Assembly: GCA_937927695.1 (NCBI GenBank)
Contig: CALBRU010000326.1
Location: forward strand, 1-5,422
Source: an uncultured Thiomonas sp.
Lineage (GTDB): Bacteria > Pseudomonadota > Gammaproteobacteria > Burkholderiales > Burkholderiaceae_C
Reading direction: 5' to 3'
DNA: 5,422 nt
Shown here: in pieces, positions 4,615 through 5,422 of the stretch
Numbering within the stretch: the first letter of the stretch is position 1
How the letters are laid out: each line of letters opens with the position of its first letter
The notes under the pieces: model-generated
Told to the model about the DNA's origin: nothing
Seen by the model: only the letters and a program-made list of their open reading frames with translations
Databases searched by the model: none
Translations under genes and position numbers: made by a program

Positions 4615-5422
4615 ATGAGCGCAGTCATCGATCACGCACCGCCATCGGCTCACGCCGGTGATCATGCCCACGAACATCCGCACGGCTGGCGCCGTTGGCT
4701 GATGTCCACCAACCACAAAGACATTGGCACGATGTATCTGCTATTTGCCTTGTGGATGCTGTTCGAGGGCGGCATTCTGGCCCTGGCTATCCGCACCGAG
4801 TTGTGGAAACCGTATGTGTGGCTGCTGAACCCTGAGTTGTTCAATGCCTTCGGCACCATGCACGGCATCATGATGATCTTCGGTTCGGTCATGCCCGCGC
4901 TGGTGGGCTTTGCCAACTGGATGATTCCGCTGCAGATCGGCGCGCCCGACATGGCCTTCCCGCGGCTGAACAACCTCAGCTTCTGGCTGCTGATTCCCGC
5001 AGGCATTCTGCTGACGGCTTCGTTCTTCGTGCCAGGCGGAGCGCCGGGTGTGGGCTGGACGCTGTATGCCCCGCTCACCCTGCAGCAAGGCATGGGCATG
5101 GATCTGGTGATTTTCGCCATCCACCTCATGGGCGCTTCGTCGATCATGGGTTCGATCAACATCATCGTGACTATTCTCAATCTGCGCGCCCCTGGCATGA
5201 CGCTGATGAAAATGCCGCTGTTCGTCTGGACCTGGCTGATCACCGCCTACCTGCTGCTGGCCATCATGCCGGTGCTGGCTGGCGCCGTCACCATGACCCT
5301 GACTGACCGCCACTTCGGCACCAGTTTCTTTAGTGCCACCGGCGGCGGTGACCCGGTGCTCTATCAGCATCTGTTCTGGTTCTTCGGCCACCCCGAGGTG
5401 TACGTGATGATTCTGCCGGTCT
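4615..5422 (+). CDS. ctaD: Cytochrome c oxidase subunit I, 3'-truncated by window edge
   Basis: Subunit I is the catalytic, proton-pumping haem-copper core of cytochrome c oxidase in the inner membrane. The first 269 codons are present, about half the usual ~530. After a His-rich N-terminus (six His between residues 7 and 23) comes WRRWLMSTNHKDIGT, then about six membrane helices. Key residues visible are R60 (haem a contact), H83 in TMHG (low-spin haem ligand), and the D-channel residues N101, D112 and N119 in the ANWMIPLQIGAPDMAFPRLN stretch. FGHPEVY follows, with CuB ligand H259, E261 at the end of the D channel and the cross-linked Y263. Glu in the GHPEVY motif marks the A1 (mitochondrial-like aa3) family. 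The remaining CuB and haem a3 histidines and the K channel lie beyond the edge. The start ATG has a good ribosome site. No separate promoter is evident in the 88-bp gap after coxB. Confidence 0.98.
   Translation, partial: MSAVIDHAPPSAHAGDHAHEHPHGWRRWLMSTNHKDIGTMYLLFALWMLFEGGILALAIRTELWKPYVWLLNPELFNAFGTMHGIMMIFGSVMPALVGFANWMIPLQIGAPDMAFPRLNNLSFWLLIPAGILLTASFFVPGGAPGVGWTLYAPLTLQQGMGMDLVIFAIHLMGASSIMGSINIIVTILNLRAPGMTLMKMPLFVWTWLITAYLLLAIMPVLAGAVTMTLTDRHFGTSFFSATGGGDPVLYQHLFWFFGHPEVYVMILPV

Noticed and set aside
4662..5391. Two − strand open frames opposite ctaD
   Set aside because: ctaD is unmistakable on the + strand in this stretch; the antisense products are low-complexity shadows.
1..5422. 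Mobile elements, CRISPR arrays, tRNA/rRNA genes, defence or toxin systems
   Set aside because: I saw no transposase or integrase frames, no regularly spaced repeats other than the half-site array, no tRNA-like cloverleaf ends and no unexplained coding frame; all gaps are under 200 bp.

Overview
This is a GC-rich, gene-dense window that looks like the chromosome of a betaproteobacterium, probably in Burkholderiales. The reasoning rests on three points: the BioC protein carries the betaproteobacterial-style signatures FGPDTLKEL and DMHDLGD; the CtaD N-terminus is His-rich; and the gene order trmL–comF–bioC / DUF2244–coxB–ctaD is one I recall from that order. A genus call (for example something Thiomonas-like) would be a guess.

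Layout. Positions 1-628 (+) hold the 3' part of a crotonase-fold enoyl-CoA hydratase/isomerase gene cut by the window edge. It converges, with only 9 bp between stop codons, on a leftward pair: comF (1137-1856, −) followed by trmL (638-1108, −). Divergent from comF, across about 52 bp, is bioC (1909-2862, +), a malonyl-ACP methyltransferase of biotin synthesis. A 199-bp non-coding, AT-richer stretch (2863-3061) follows. It holds the best sigma70-type promoter in the window (TTGATG–17 bp–TATAAT) and an array of ATCAA/TTGAT half-sites. Downstream lies a respiratory cluster: a DUF2244 membrane protein (3062-3619), coxB (3660-4526) and the first half of ctaD (4615 to the right edge).

How the genes work together. 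CoxB and CtaD are subunits II and I of an aa3-type (A1 family) haem-copper cytochrome c oxidase. CoxB takes electrons from cytochrome c through its CuA centre. CtaD carries the low-spin haem, the haem–CuB centre and the D proton channel; the residues visible in the window are intact. The DUF2244 protein is probably co-transcribed with them and is a candidate accessory factor of unknown role. The left half is ordinary housekeeping: lipid oxidation, tRNA wobble methylation, DNA uptake and biotin synthesis.

I do not see a new defence, mobile or CRISPR-like system. The observations most worth a second look are the regularly spaced, alternating ATCAA/TTGAT half-sites before the oxidase promoter, a Glu-to-Gln change at the CuA site of CoxB, an unusual SAM-binding loop in BioC, and an uncertain start with a possible leader ORF for the DUF2244 gene.
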